Source: JAIQFL01 sp035295745 (GTDB lineage: Bacteria > Acidobacteriota > Terriglobia > Bryobacterales > Bryobacteraceae). From it: a DNA stretch of 64,000 nt. Location: NCBI GenBank assembly GCA_035295745.1, contig DATGIL010000042.1, positions 122,186-186,185 of the forward strand, in the 5' to 3' direction. A program made the position numbers and the translations under genes. Position 1 is the stretch's first letter, and each line of letters opens with the position of its first letter. Positions 50,013 to 59,388 of this stretch are shown here, piece by piece. The notes beneath the pieces were generated by a model, which worked only from the letters and a program-made list of their open reading frames with translations, did not search any database and was not told the DNA's origin.

Positions 50013-52907
50013 TTAGTTGCCTTGAATGGTTGTCACGTCCGTGACCGTGATCGGCACCGGCAGATTGGCGCCTGAAACGACTGCCGTGTTGGTGATGCTG
50101 GACGGTGCATTGGCGGCGACGTTGACCGTCACCGTCACTGGTGAATAGCTCGATCCCGGAGCGATGATGTCGGTGCGGCTGCAACTGAAGCTTGCCTGCG
50201 TGCACGTCCAACCGGCCCCCGCGATCGAGACGGCCGACAGTCCTGCCGGAAGATTGTCCGTCACCGTCACGGTCCCACTGAGGGGAGCCCCGGAGACGCT
50301 GCTGATCGAGATCGTGTAAGTCGCACCCGTCTGCCCTGGCGTGAAATTGCCGGTGTGCGTCTTGGTGACGTTGAGCCCCGGCGGGTTTCCAGCTTCCGTT
50401 ACAGTGAACGTCTGGCCCGCGACGGTGAGCGTGCCGACGCGCGTGACGTTGGTGTTGTTCGGACTCACGGAGAACGTCAGTGTGCTCGATGCGAACGCCA
50501 CCGCTCCCGCCGTCACAGTGATCCAGGTCGCGTTGGATGTGGCTTTCCAAATGCACGAGGAGCCGGTCGAAACGTTCACACTCGTGGATCCGCCGGTAAG
50601 GGACAGGGTGGTGGAATTCGAGCTCAGTGTGAAGGTGCATCCGGCGGATGGTGTGTTGAGTGGATATGTCGTGACGCCGTAATCCGCAACCAGGCCGGCG
50701 CTGGCGTCAGCCTGTTGCACCACAATCAGGCGATCGGTGTTCTTACTCCAATAGGCGAAGCGCCCGTGTCCCGTATAGGGGGTCGTCCCCACGGTAAACG
50801 AAGGGAGCGCGAGGCTGCCCGAATATCCCAGCGTGGCATCGCCATACATCTGGATCGTCGTGTCTTCCGACGTGATTCCCGCCCACACGGCCGCCAGGAC
50901 CGCGGTGGAATGCAGTTTCGCCGATTCGGCAGCCCATTGCACCAGCGGCGCATTCGCAAAACGTCCGTCGGGAAGCAGGTCGGCGGAAGTGGTATCCGAA
51001 GCGGTGTAGGAAGTGCCACACGCCGTGAACATGCGCGAGCCGTCTTCCGCGAGCCAGAATCCGTTGCAGATCGCGATGTTGGCAAATCCGGGTTGTGGCA
51101 GAACCAATTTAGCGGCGCCCTGGGTAATGTCCCATTTCGAAAAATCGAGATAGAAGTAATTCCCGCTCGCGGAGAGTCGCGGAATGCGGCCGTCGCCGCT
51201 GGCATTGGCGGCGGTGATGTTGCCGGTCGCGGTCTCGATTGAAAACAGGTTGGCTTGCTCGCGCTGCGGAAGAGCGTACACGAAACCGTTGCTGCCGGAA
51301 AGCACTGAGTGCACATCGGTGTATACCTGCATGGTACTCGCGACGGCGCCGGTGCTCAGGTTGACGATCGAGATCCAGCCATCCATGCCGACCATCGCCG
51401 TTAATCCGTCGCGGCTCACCGATACCGAGAGCGGAAGCTTCGGCAAGGCAACGGCCAGATCACTTCCCGTAGTGGGATCGTATTCGTGCAGTTCGTTCAG
51501 ATTGGATGCGATCAGGATCAGCTTGTCGAGTACCTTGCTGTAGTCGGTGCTGCTCACCGAATAACTGAGCGGATTGAAAACGCCGTTCACGAGGGGGCCC
51601 GGTTGCGTGACGGCGAAGGTCTGCGTGCCCACCGTGATGTTACCCGTTCGCGCCAATCCCGTATTGGGGCGGGCCACATAGGTCAGGACGCCATTCCCCG
51701 ACCCATATCCGCCCGAGACGATCTGCAGCCACGAAGAGTCGCTGGACGCCTGATAGATGCATGTTGCGGGTGCCACGATCGCCGCTGTGCCGATCGTGCC
51801 GGTCGCCGGAGCCGCGGCCGAGGGCAGGCTGAAGGCGGGCGCGCACGCGGAAGGATTGCCTATCGGAATAATCTGCAACGCGAAGTCGTTTTGCAATCCA
51901 GCGGAACTGTCCGCTTGCATCAGGACGTAGAGCGCGCTGCCAGTGCTGTTGAAGAAGAGTTGCTGGGCGTGGGAAGGATAGCTCACGGCGCCGGAGGTGA
52001 AGCCTGGCAGTTGCAACGTGCCCGCGGGTTCCAGGAAGGTGGTGTCGTAGAGCAACACCTGATTGTCGGCGATTCCCGGATTGGCACTCGCGTCGGGCGC
52101 GGGAATCAGCGCCATCCTGCTGATCGCACTGGATTCGCTCAGGTTTCGGATCAGCCTGGTGCCGCTTAATATCGTCCAATACAGCCCGTCCTGCCGAACA
52201 TCGAGGCGGGACCATGTGAATTCGTTGGCGCCCGTGACGGAAGGGTTGGCCTGAAAAACGGTGGCGCAGCCGGTGTACACTCGGCGCCCGTCGGGCGAAA
52301 ACCAAAGACCGCCACATACCGGATAGTCGCCGGCGTACGGTCCCGCGGAAGCGGTTCCCATCGGGCCTGTTGTCACGTCGATATCGATGAGTTGTGCGGG
52401 CGATCCGGGAGGAATCGTGTAGAGCCCGGCGCCGCTGGGATGTAAGCGGAATGAAGTCGAACCGGGAACTCCCAGGCTGCCATTCAAAGCACCAGTGGAG
52501 ATTTGAATCGAACCGGCATTCGGAACGTAGACGTATGCGGAGCCCAGGGCAAGGCTCGTGACCGTGGTTGGAGAGACCAGCATCTTTTCCAGAGACTGGG
52601 TCGCGATGCTCACGTATGAGATCGAGCCATCGTGGCCCACGGCCGCATGCATACCGTCTGGGCTGATGGAAAGGCTGAGCGGAGCTTTGGATAGATTGAT
52701 GGGGAAATCGGAGCGCGTCGCGGGATTGTAGATGTGAAGCTGGTTTGGGTTGGCGGAGACCAGGACGATACGGTCCAGGGAGGTGCTGTACTCCGCCGCT
52801 ACCGGACGGTAGGAGAGTGCCACCGTCTGCGCGCCGGCCGTGCGCGGCAGTAACGTCACCAACGGAGCGAGTACAAATAGAATTCCCGTAACAGATCGCG
52901 CTTGCAT
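50013..52907 (-). CDS. Exported protein with duplicated propeller/BACON unit and DUF11 domain
   Basis: Surface or secreted protein of 964 residues. Signal peptide to about residue 26. Then a propeller-like domain (about 30-340) plus BACON (about 354-435) and a second propeller-like domain (about 440-740) plus BACON (about 756-838). The two units are clearly duplicates: LDRIVLVSANPNQLHIYNP versus LDKLILIASNLNELHEYDP, and LSLSISPDGMHAAVGHDG versus LSVSVSRDGLTAMVGMDG. The C-terminus (about 843-964) is a DUF11 module (VTDNLPAGLS, SSITNTAVVSG). No catalytic motif seen; probably structural or adhesive. ATG 52907 fits the signal peptide. Confidence 0.85.
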   Translation of the reverse strand: MQARSVTGILFVLAPLVTLLPRTAGAQTVALSYRPVAAEYSTSLDRIVLVSANPNQLHIYNPATRSDFPINLSKAPLSLSISPDGMHAAVGHDGSISYVSIATQSLEKMLVSPTTVTSLALGSAYVYVPNAGSIQISTGALNGSLGVPGSTSFRLHPSGAGLYTIPPGSPAQLIDIDVTTGPMGTASAGPYAGDYPVCGGLWFSPDGRRVYTGCATVFQANPSVTGANEFTWSRLDVRQDGLYWTILSGTRLIRNLSESSAISRMALIPAPDASANPGIADNQVLLYDTTFLEPAGTLQLPGFTSGAVSYPSHAQQLFFNSTGSALYVLMQADSSAGLQNDFALQIIPIGNPSACAPAFSLPSAAAPATGTIGTAAIVAPATCIYQASSDSSWLQIVSGGYGSGNGVLTYVARPNTGLARTGNITVGTQTFAVTQPGPLVNGVFNPLSYSVSSTDYSKVLDKLILIASNLNELHEYDPTTGSDLAVALPKLPLSVSVSRDGLTAMVGMDGWISIVNLSTGAVASTMQVYTDVHSVLSGSNGFVYALPQREQANLFSIETATGNITAANASGDGRIPRLSASGNYFYLDFSKWDITQGAAKLVLPQPGFANIAICNGFWLAEDGSRMFTACGTSYTASDTTSADLLPDGRFANAPLVQWAAESAKLHSTAVLAAVWAGITSEDTTIQMYGDATLGYSGSLALPSFTVGTTPYTGHGRFAYWSKNTDRLIVVQQADASAGLVADYGVTTYPLNTPSAGCTFTLSSNSTTLSLTGGSTSVNVSTGSSCIWKATSNATWITVTAGAVAFASSTLTFSVSPNNTNVTRVGTLTVAGQTFTVTEAGNPPGLNVTKTHTGNFTPGQTGATYTISISSVSGAPLSGTVTVTDNLPAGLSAVSIAGAGWTCTQASFSCSRTDIIAPGSSYSPVTVTVNVAANAPSSITNTAVVSGANLPVPITVTDVTTIQGN

Positions 52908-53084
52908 GAATGTAATTCCCAAGACGGACTGGAAGCCTGTGGCGCGGGCGTGCCCCGCAAAAACAGAAGCGACCCCTTTTGTTTCACCAACCCAAACCCA
53001 AAGCAGTATTCTAACCTGCCGCGACACAGGCCGGGTAGTAAACACCTTTCCGGGAGTGGCCAACGCTACCGGTTAAAATCGGAT

Positions 53085-54224
53085 TTGCCTTCTATCTCCT
53101 TTGAAGTGGTGGCCGAGTGCCCCGTCACGCGCGCCCGTGCTGGATTGCTCCATACGCCTCACGGGACTATCGAAACCCCGGTATTCATGCCGGTCGGAAC
53201 CCAAGCCACCGTTAAGGGCCTAACCCAGCGGGACCTCGCCGAAGATCTCGGAGTGCAAATTCTGCTTGCCAACACGTATCACTTGTATCTTCGCCCCGGC
53301 CACGAGTTGATCCGTTCCATGGGCGGACTCCACAAGTTCATGTCGTGGCCCAACGCAATCCTCACCGACTCGGGCGGCTTTCAGGTCTTCAGCCTCAGCG
53401 GACTGCGCAAGATTACCGATCACGGCGTGGAATTTCGATCGCACCTGGATGGCGGCCTCCACTTGTTCACTCCCGAGTCGACCGTCGACTACCAGCTGGC
53501 GTACGGCAGCGATGTCCTGATGGTGCTCGATGAATGCCCCGAGTATCCGGTGAGTCACGAGTATGCGCGGCAGAGTATGCAGCGCACAGTACGCTGGGCG
53601 CGGCAGGCGGACGCGCACCACCGGAATCGTCTGGAGCAAAGCCCGGGAGCACGCCATGCTTTGTTCCCGATTGTGCAAGGCTCGATGTTCGCGGACCTGC
53701 GCCGCGAGTGCGCCGCCGCTTTGGTGGAACTCGATACCGACGGCTATGCGATCGGCGGTCTGTCGGTCGGTGAACCGCGTCCGCTGAGTCTCGAAATGGT
53801 GGAGGCGACAGAACCGGTTCTGCCGCGCTCCAAACCGCGTTATGCGATGGGCGTCGGCATGCCCGGGGAGCTGCCCGAATACGTGGCGCGCGGTGTCGAC
53901 ATGATGGATTGTGTTCTGCCGACGCGCAATGCGCGGAATGGATACCTGTTCACATCTCAAGGCCGGGTGATCATCAAGCACGCCTTGTATAAGGATGATC
54001 AGCGGCCTCTGGATGAAAATTGCCAGTGCTATACTTGTAGAAGTTACTCCCGAGCTTATCTTCGCCATTTGTTCCAGTCCGGGGAGATTTTATACGCGGT
54101 GCTGGCGACCAGGCACAACATCCGGCGGTACCTTGACATCATGCGTGAGATTAGGCACGCTATAATATCGGAATCTTTTCCAGAATACTTGAGGTGTGTA
54201 CGCTCGGCAGCCGACGCCGGGTGA
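53085..54224 (+). CDS. tgt: Queuine tRNA-ribosyltransferase
   Basis: Exchanges guanine-34 for preQ1 in GUN-anticodon tRNAs. Protein of 379 residues: HTPHGTIETPVFMPVGTQATVKGL, ILLANTYHLYLRPG, the catalytic Asp in ILTDSGGFQVFSL, the FPIVQGS and GGLSVGEP loops, DCVLPTRNARNG, and zinc ligands Cys-x-Cys-x2-Cys plus a later His (NCQCYTCRSYSRAYLRHL). TTG at 53085 gives a normal length; no ATG is available before the conserved core. First gene of the secretion cluster, overlapped or closely followed by yajC. Confidence 0.95.
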   Translation: MPSISFEVVAECPVTRARAGLLHTPHGTIETPVFMPVGTQATVKGLTQRDLAEDLGVQILLANTYHLYLRPGHELIRSMGGLHKFMSWPNAILTDSGGFQVFSLSGLRKITDHGVEFRSHLDGGLHLFTPESTVDYQLAYGSDVLMVLDECPEYPVSHEYARQSMQRTVRWARQADAHHRNRLEQSPGARHALFPIVQGSMFADLRRECAAALVELDTDGYAIGGLSVGEPRPLSLEMVEATEPVLPRSKPRYAMGVGMPGELPEYVARGVDMMDCVLPTRNARNGYLFTSQGRVIIKHALYKDDQRPLDENCQCYTCRSYSRAYLRHLFQSGEILYAVLATRHNIRRYLDIMREIRHAIISESFPEYLRCVRSAADAG

Positions 54225-54243
54225 TTCCCCACATGGTCTCAAC

Positions 54244-54573
54244 GTGGTCCTAAATCTGTTTTTGTTACAGACACAAACGGCTCCGCAAGGCTCGGTTCTG
54301 GCGAGCGCCCTCCCCGTCCTCCTCATCATTGGTATCTTTTATTTCCTCTTGTTCCTCCCGATGCAGCGCCAGCGCAAATCGCAGCAGAAGATGTTGGCGG
54401 GCATTCAGAACGGCAATGTAGTGGTGACTAGCGGGGGAATCGTCGGGACTGTCGTGGCCATTGATGGCGACGATATGCTGGTGCTGCGCGTGAAACCGGA
54501 CAATGTGAAGATCCAGGTCACGCGAAGCTCGGTTTCGAGCCTGGTCTCGGGTGAAGGAAAGAAGTCGCAATAA
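54244..54573 (+). CDS. yajC: Sec translocon accessory subunit YajC
   Basis: Small inner-membrane protein of 109 residues with one transmembrane helix (SALPVLLIIGIFYFLLFLP), then QRQRKSQQKMLAGIQNGNVVVTSGGIVGTVVAI and VKIQVTRSSVSSLV, as in all YajC proteins. It joins SecDF to assist SecYEG-dependent export. The start is uncertain: GTG at 54244 gives the usual length, GTG at 54196 would overlap the tgt end. secD follows after 26 bp. Confidence 0.93.
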   Translation: MVLNLFLLQTQTAPQGSVLASALPVLLIIGIFYFLLFLPMQRQRKSQQKMLAGIQNGNVVVTSGGIVGTVVAIDGDDMLVLRVKPDNVKIQVTRSSVSSLVSGEGKKSQ

Positions 54574-54599
54574 TCAATTAAACAGGATCTTTAACTCCC

Positions 54600-56219
54600 A
54601 TGCAGAAGAACTTGACGGCTCGGTCCGTGATCATCGTCGTGACGATCTTGCTTTGCGTCTACGGCATCATTGGACTGCCTACCTCCAAATCGGAAGTGGT
54701 TCAGCACTTCCAGCAGAACATCCGGCTCGGGCTCGATCTGAAGGGCGGAACGCACCTGGTGCTTCAGGTACAGGTGCAAGACGCAGTGAAAGCCGATGCG
54801 GACCAGACCATGGACCGCTTGAAGGACGACCTCAAAAAGCAAAACGTCGCCTGGGCCAGCATGGAGCGAAACGACCCGACCGACATCTCGGATGCGGACA
54901 AGGTCGTGATCAGCATTAAGGGCGTCCCGGCAACCCAAACCAGTTCTTTCCGCAGCGTGGTCAGCGATCGCTATCCCACCTATATCCTCACCGCGGTAAA
55001 CTCCACCGACTACTCGATGAAGCTGAAGCCCTCGGACCTGAACGATCTGAAGTCTGATACGGTGAAGCGTGCGATTGATACCATCAGCAATCGCATCAAT
55101 CAGCTCGGCGTGGCGGAATCGGCTGTCCAGCAGTATGGCCAATCAGGTTCGGACTACGAGATTCTGGTACAGTTGCCGGGTATCGACGATCCGGCGCGCG
55201 CCAAGGAGTTTATTGGAACGGCTGCGGTATTGGAGATCACGGATGTGAAGGACGGTCCGTTCGCCACGCGCGATGCCGGTCTGTCACAGCACGGCGGCGT
55301 GCTGCCGGTGAATACGAAACTGGTGAAGATGCAGCCGCGCGGTGGATCGGAAGGAGAGTCTTGGTACCTGGTGGGCCGCAGTCCTGTGATTACTGGGAGA
55401 GAGATGCGAAATGCGCGGCCCGGACAGGATGAGTACCGGAAGTGGGAGACCAGCTTTAATCTCTCGCAGGATGGCGGCCGGCGCTTTGGCCGTTACACCG
55501 AAAGCAATATTGGAAACAAGCTCGCCGTCGTGCTTGACGACAAGATTGTCAGCGTCGCCACGATTCAATCGAAGATCGAGGACTCGGGGCGCATCACCGG
55601 CCTCGGGAGCGAGGAGGAGGCGGTCGACCTTTCCCGCTATCTCCGTTCCGGTTCCCTGCCGGCGGGCATTAAGTATCTCGAGGAGCGGTCCGTCGGCCCT
55701 TCGCTGGGAGCGGATTCGATCCATGAAGGTTTCATGGCTGGCATTGCCGGCTTGATCGCGGTGATCATCGTGATGCTGGTGTACTACAAGCGCAGCGGTG
55801 TCAACGCGGTATTGGCGTTGCTGTTGAATACGGTCGTGCTATTGGCGGCGATTTCGTATCTGGGTGCGGTATTGACCCTGCCGGGAATCGCCGGAGTGAT
55901 CCTGACTATCGGTATGGCCGTCGATTCGAACGTCCTGATTTTTGAGCGCATTCGCGAGGAGTTGCGCGCTGGCAAGCAGGTAGTGGCGGCGGTGGAAGCC
56001 GGTTTCGGCAAGGCGTGGTGGACGATTGTCGACACCCACGTTACCACGGTGGTGTCCTGCGCGTTCCTCTTCCTCTTTGGCGAGGGGCCGGTTCGGGGCT
56101 TTGCGGTTACCCTGGTTATCGGATTGATCGCCAACGTGTTTACAGCGGTTTTCGTCTCCAAGACGATTTTCGGGTACGAGTTGTCCGGACGGCGGCAAAT
56201 GGAGGCGTTAAGTATCTAG
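54600..56219 (+). CDS. secD: Protein translocase subunit SecD
   Basis: Inner-membrane subunit of 539 residues that uses the proton gradient to pull exported proteins through the Sec channel. One N-terminal helix, then GLDLKGGTHLVLQV and the large periplasmic domain with AESAVQQYG-like ESAVQQYGQSGSDYEILVQLPGI, and five C-terminal helices including GIAGVILTIGMAVDSNVLIFERIREEL and VTTVVSCAFLFLFGEGPVRGFAVTL. Length is normal for a full SecD. Confidence 0.96.
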   Translation: MQKNLTARSVIIVVTILLCVYGIIGLPTSKSEVVQHFQQNIRLGLDLKGGTHLVLQVQVQDAVKADADQTMDRLKDDLKKQNVAWASMERNDPTDISDADKVVISIKGVPATQTSSFRSVVSDRYPTYILTAVNSTDYSMKLKPSDLNDLKSDTVKRAIDTISNRINQLGVAESAVQQYGQSGSDYEILVQLPGIDDPARAKEFIGTAAVLEITDVKDGPFATRDAGLSQHGGVLPVNTKLVKMQPRGGSEGESWYLVGRSPVITGREMRNARPGQDEYRKWETSFNLSQDGGRRFGRYTESNIGNKLAVVLDDKIVSVATIQSKIEDSGRITGLGSEEEAVDLSRYLRSGSLPAGIKYLEERSVGPSLGADSIHEGFMAGIAGLIAVIIVMLVYYKRSGVNAVLALLLNTVVLLAAISYLGAVLTLPGIAGVILTIGMAVDSNVLIFERIREELRAGKQVVAAVEAGFGKAWWTIVDTHVTTVVSCAFLFLFGEGPVRGFAVTLVIGLIANVFTAVFVSKTIFGYELSGRRQMEALSI

Positions 56220-56221
56220 GC

Positions 56222-56289
56222 CAGGCCGCTTTGTGGCCTGTGAAGTGCGGCCTTGGTAGACGCGATGGCGTGTCACCGTACCAAGGCCG
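56222..56289 (+). promoter_or_regulatory. Two hairpins in the secD-secF gap
   Basis: Hairpin 1: CAGGCC/GGCCTG at 56222-56240 with a 7-base loop. Hairpin 2: an 11-bp stem CGGCCTTGGTA (56248-56258) with TACCAAGGCCG (56279-56289), enclosing a small ACGC-GATG-GCGT hairpin. They occupy the 148-bp gap between two normally tightly linked genes. Possible mRNA processing, attenuation or stability element. Confidence 0.55.
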
Positions 56290-56367
56290 AAACTTTTACG
56301 GTAACGGGAACAAATTTAAAGAGGCTGGTGTCCAAAGTATTCAAGAGCACCAGCATGGCAACACTCG

Positions 56368-57597
56368 ATGGAATTATTCAAGAACACGAATTATGATTTT
56401 CTGGGCAAGAAGTGGCCCTTCATTATCGCCTCGCTGGTTCTCACGGTGGCTGGTTTCGCAAGCATGGCAATGCGGGGAGGCCTAAAATACGGAATCGACT
56501 TCAAGGGCGGTGCCCTGATGTCCGTCAGGTTTTCCGGCCCGCCGCCCCTTGAGAAAATTCGCTCCGCTATGTCGGAGATTAAGGGTGAAACGACCGTCAA
56601 TGAAATTACCGGCGGCGGTTCTCAAAACGAAGTGGAGATCGGCACCGAACTGCAGGAAGAGACGCAGCTTAACGTTAACCGGCAGGCGATGGCCGACATT
56701 CTGATGAAGACGTTCGGACAACCGGGTTCCAATAAGCTGGATTTCAATAACGCAAGCGTCGAGGCGTTGGTTGAGCGGATGCGCGATCCTCTGGCACGGG
56801 CCAATGTGGCTCTGAGCGAACAGCAACTGAAGGATCTCGCGGCCAGCCTGGTTGGCGCTCGCGACAAGAATCACTCCGGCTTAATCGACGATTTTAATCA
56901 ATTGTCGTCCGTTCCGGGGGTCAATCCTGGTATCATTACTACTCTTCAACAGGAGTGTTACCTGGCGCCGTTCCACATCGAGCAGGTGCAGATGGTTGGA
57001 CCGAAGGTCGGGGCGGAGTTGCGGAACAAGGCCATCCTGGCCACTCTGTATGCTCTCGCCGGCATGCTGGTCTACATCGCCTTCCGCTTCGAGTGGATCT
57101 ACGGTTTAGGCGCGGTGATCGCGTGCTTCCACGACACGATCATCACCATCGGGCTCTTTTCGCTGTTCAATAAAGAGATTTCGATGACGGTGATCGCGGC
57201 GTTGTTGACCCTGGTCGGCTATTCGATGAACGATACGATCGTGATCTTCGATCGTATTCGCGAGAACCTGAAGATCTCCCGGCGCGAATCGCTGGAATCG
57301 GTCATGAACCGCGCGGTAAATCAGACGTTAAGCCGCACCATCATGACCTCGGGTCTGACGTTTTTGACGGTGATCGCACTGTTCATCTTCGGTGGTCCGG
57401 TACTTCACGGATTCTCGTTTGCTTTGGTTTGCGGGATTATTGTCGGAACCTATTCTTCGGTGTTTGTGGCCAGTCCGATCGTGTTGTTCTGGCACAATTA
57501 CATCGACCAGCGTAGAAAGACTGCTCCGGTTATGGCGGCGGCGACGCCGGCCCGGTCGGAAGCGATGCGGAAAGGTGCCACGAAAGTGGTGAAGTAA
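56368..57597 (+). CDS. secF: Protein translocase subunit SecF
   Basis: Partner of SecD in the proton-driven Sec accessory complex, 409 residues. Signature GIDFKGGALMSVRF near the N-terminus, a periplasmic domain, then the five-helix C-terminal part with FRFEWIYGLGAVIACFHDTI, LTLVGYSMNDTIVIFDRIREN and SRTIMTSGLTFLTVIALFIFGG. The periplasmic part (about 70-190) is longer than in Escherichia coli SecF, with an insert around AMADILMKTFGQPGSNK. The tail is Lys/Arg rich. Confidence 0.96.
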   Translation: MELFKNTNYDFLGKKWPFIIASLVLTVAGFASMAMRGGLKYGIDFKGGALMSVRFSGPPPLEKIRSAMSEIKGETTVNEITGGGSQNEVEIGTELQEETQLNVNRQAMADILMKTFGQPGSNKLDFNNASVEALVERMRDPLARANVALSEQQLKDLAASLVGARDKNHSGLIDDFNQLSSVPGVNPGIITTLQQECYLAPFHIEQVQMVGPKVGAELRNKAILATLYALAGMLVYIAFRFEWIYGLGAVIACFHDTIITIGLFSLFNKEISMTVIAALLTLVGYSMNDTIVIFDRIRENLKISRRESLESVMNRAVNQTLSRTIMTSGLTFLTVIALFIFGGPVLHGFSFALVCGIIVGTYSSVFVASPIVLFWHNYIDQRRKTAPVMAAATPARSEAMRKGATKVVK

Positions 57598-57665
57598 AAA
57601 GTTCGTGCGGGCCGCGACGCCGATCTACAGAGGGCGGCGGCCGCGGGGAAACAGGAAAGGACGCT

Positions 57666-58436
57666 ATGTTTGAACAGACATTCGTAGACACCGGAAAAAC
57701 GAAAAAGACGTGGACGGTGATGACGGCTTTCATCTGCCAGATCGCCTTCATTTCCATCCTCATCGTTTTGCCCCTGGTCTTCTTCGAGGGACTCCCCACT
57801 GCCACGTTGCAGGCCTTCTTGACGGCGCCACCCCCGCCGCCACCTCCTCCGCCTCCGCCCGCCGCGGCTCCTCCCGTACGCGTGGTGAAGGTCATTCCGC
57901 GCCAGTTCGACGCCGGCAAACTGACGGCTCCCAAAGTGATCCCCAAAGAAGTCGCGCAGATTAAAGAGGAAGAGCTTCCTCCTCCCACCATGGGCGTTGC
58001 CGGTGTGGTCGGCGGCGTTCCGGGCGGCGTAGCCGGTGGAACTCCGGGCGGCGTGCTCGGTGGCATCATCGGATCGGTCCCGTCGGCTGCTCCTCCGCCC
58101 CCTCCTCCGCCTCCCCAGAAGAAGGAAGAGAAGGCCGCGACTCCGCAGCGCATTAAAATCGGCGGCGCTGTGCAACAGGCGAAGCTGGTTCGTCAGCCTC
58201 ACCCCGTCTATCCGCCGCTGGCCAAGCAGGCGCGTATTTCGGGCGTGGTGAAGTTGAGCGCGATCATTTCGAGGGATGGCACGATTCAAAAGCTCGAAGT
58301 CATCAGCGGCCACCCGCTGCTGGTGCCAGCCGCTCTCGAAGCGGTGAAACAGTGGGTGTACCAACCGACCCTTCTGAACGGGGAGCCGGTTGAGGTAGTA
58401 ACTCAAATCGACGTGAACTTCACGTTGAACCAGTAA
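57666..58436 (+). CDS. TonB-family energy transducer
   Basis: Inner-membrane-anchored TonB protein of 256 residues. One transmembrane helix near residues 20-42, then long Pro-rich spacer (PPPPPPP) and a Gly/Val-rich segment (GVAGVVGGVPGGVAGG), a second Pro run, and the TonB C-terminal domain (about 175-256; VYPPLAKQARISGVVKLSAIISRDG, VKQWVYQPTLLNGEPVEVVTQIDVNF). It passes proton-motive force from ExbB/ExbD to outer-membrane receptors. It is followed by exbB and two exbD genes. Confidence 0.93.
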   Translation: MFEQTFVDTGKTKKTWTVMTAFICQIAFISILIVLPLVFFEGLPTATLQAFLTAPPPPPPPPPPPAAAPPVRVVKVIPRQFDAGKLTAPKVIPKEVAQIKEEELPPPTMGVAGVVGGVPGGVAGGTPGGVLGGIIGSVPSAAPPPPPPPPQKKEEKAATPQRIKIGGAVQQAKLVRQPHPVYPPLAKQARISGVVKLSAIISRDGTIQKLEVISGHPLLVPAALEAVKQWVYQPTLLNGEPVEVVTQIDVNFTLNQ

Positions 58437-58503
58437 CCCGAAGGTCCCTATCGGACGTCGGTAGAGAAGTACAAATTTCAACTCGCAGGAGAAAAAGACA
58501 ACT

Positions 58504-59244
58504 ATGCATATGCATATTCTATGGGCGTTGCATTTACTGCAAGAGGGCGGCTCCACAGTTCAATGGGATCCGGTCCACCTGTGGTTACAGATGGGAACCC
58601 TGGCCAGGTGCGTCGTGGTCGGCCTGTTCCTCATGTCCGCTTATTCGATCGGCGTCATGATCGATAGGGCCATGGCATACAATGCAGCCCGCAAGCAATC
58701 GCGGCAATTCGCTCCCGCCGTCGCCGGGGCGTTGCGCGAGGGGAAACTGGATGAAGCCGTGAAGATTGCCGACCGCTACAAACGCAGCCACTTGGCCAAG
58801 GTTGTAGTTGCTGGTCTGCAGGAGTTCCAGGCGCATCAAATCTCGTCCGAGATCCCAGGTGAAGAGATCGAAGCTTCCAAGCGCGCTCTCGAGCGTGCCG
58901 AAGCTATTGTGCACGCCGAATTGAAGCGCGGCGTCAGCGGCCTGGCGACGATCGGTTCGACGGCTCCCTTCGTCGGACTGTTCGGAACTGTGGTCGGCAT
59001 CATCAACGCGTTCAGCAGCATTTCGACCGAAAAGTCGACCGGTCTGGGCGCAGTGGCAGGCGGCATTTCGGAAGCGCTGGTGACCACGGCTATCGGACTT
59101 TTCGTGGCTATCCCCGCGGTCTGGATGTTCAACTACTTCACCAACAAGATTGAAGCCTTCGACGTGGAGATGGGTAACTCCAGTTCCGAGTTGATCGACT
59201 ACTTCTTGAAGCGGTCGCAGCGGGGCGCGGGAGCCCGCAAGTAG
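58504..59244 (+). CDS. ExbB/TolQ/MotA-type proton channel protein
   Basis: Inner-membrane protein of 246 residues with three helices. Conserved part: RGVSGLATIGSTAPFVGLFGTVVGIINAFSSI and GLGAVAGGISEALVTTAIGLFVAIPAVWMFNYFTNKI. With ExbD it forms the proton-driven motor that energises TonB. Gap to tonB is 67 bp, so the genes are likely one operon. An ExbB rather than TolQ assignment rests on the TonB gene next door. Confidence 0.93.
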   Translation: MHMHILWALHLLQEGGSTVQWDPVHLWLQMGTLARCVVVGLFLMSAYSIGVMIDRAMAYNAARKQSRQFAPAVAGALREGKLDEAVKIADRYKRSHLAKVVVAGLQEFQAHQISSEIPGEEIEASKRALERAEAIVHAELKRGVSGLATIGSTAPFVGLFGTVVGIINAFSSISTEKSTGLGAVAGGISEALVTTAIGLFVAIPAVWMFNYFTNKIEAFDVEMGNSSSELIDYFLKRSQRGAGARK

Positions 59245-59337
59245 TTTAGTAGCAGGGTCAGATGTGAAGTCGGCCGGAGCAATCCGGTCATGACTAAAAG
59301 TCCAAGCAGGAATCCGGCGAGTTGATTGATCATAGCG

Positions 59338-59357
59338 GGGCCCGGTCTCCCGGGCCC
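59338..59357. other. Hairpin between exbB and the first exbD
   Basis: Eight-base stem GGGCCCGG/CCGGGCCC with loop TCTC, in the 144-bp gap before the first exbD gene. A second small stem with a GCAA loop lies at about 59271-59286. No T-tract, so possibly a differential-stability or processing element rather than a terminator. Confidence 0.5.
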
Positions 59358-59388
59358 TCGCGACAGCCGAATTCCGGGGAGACAACCG

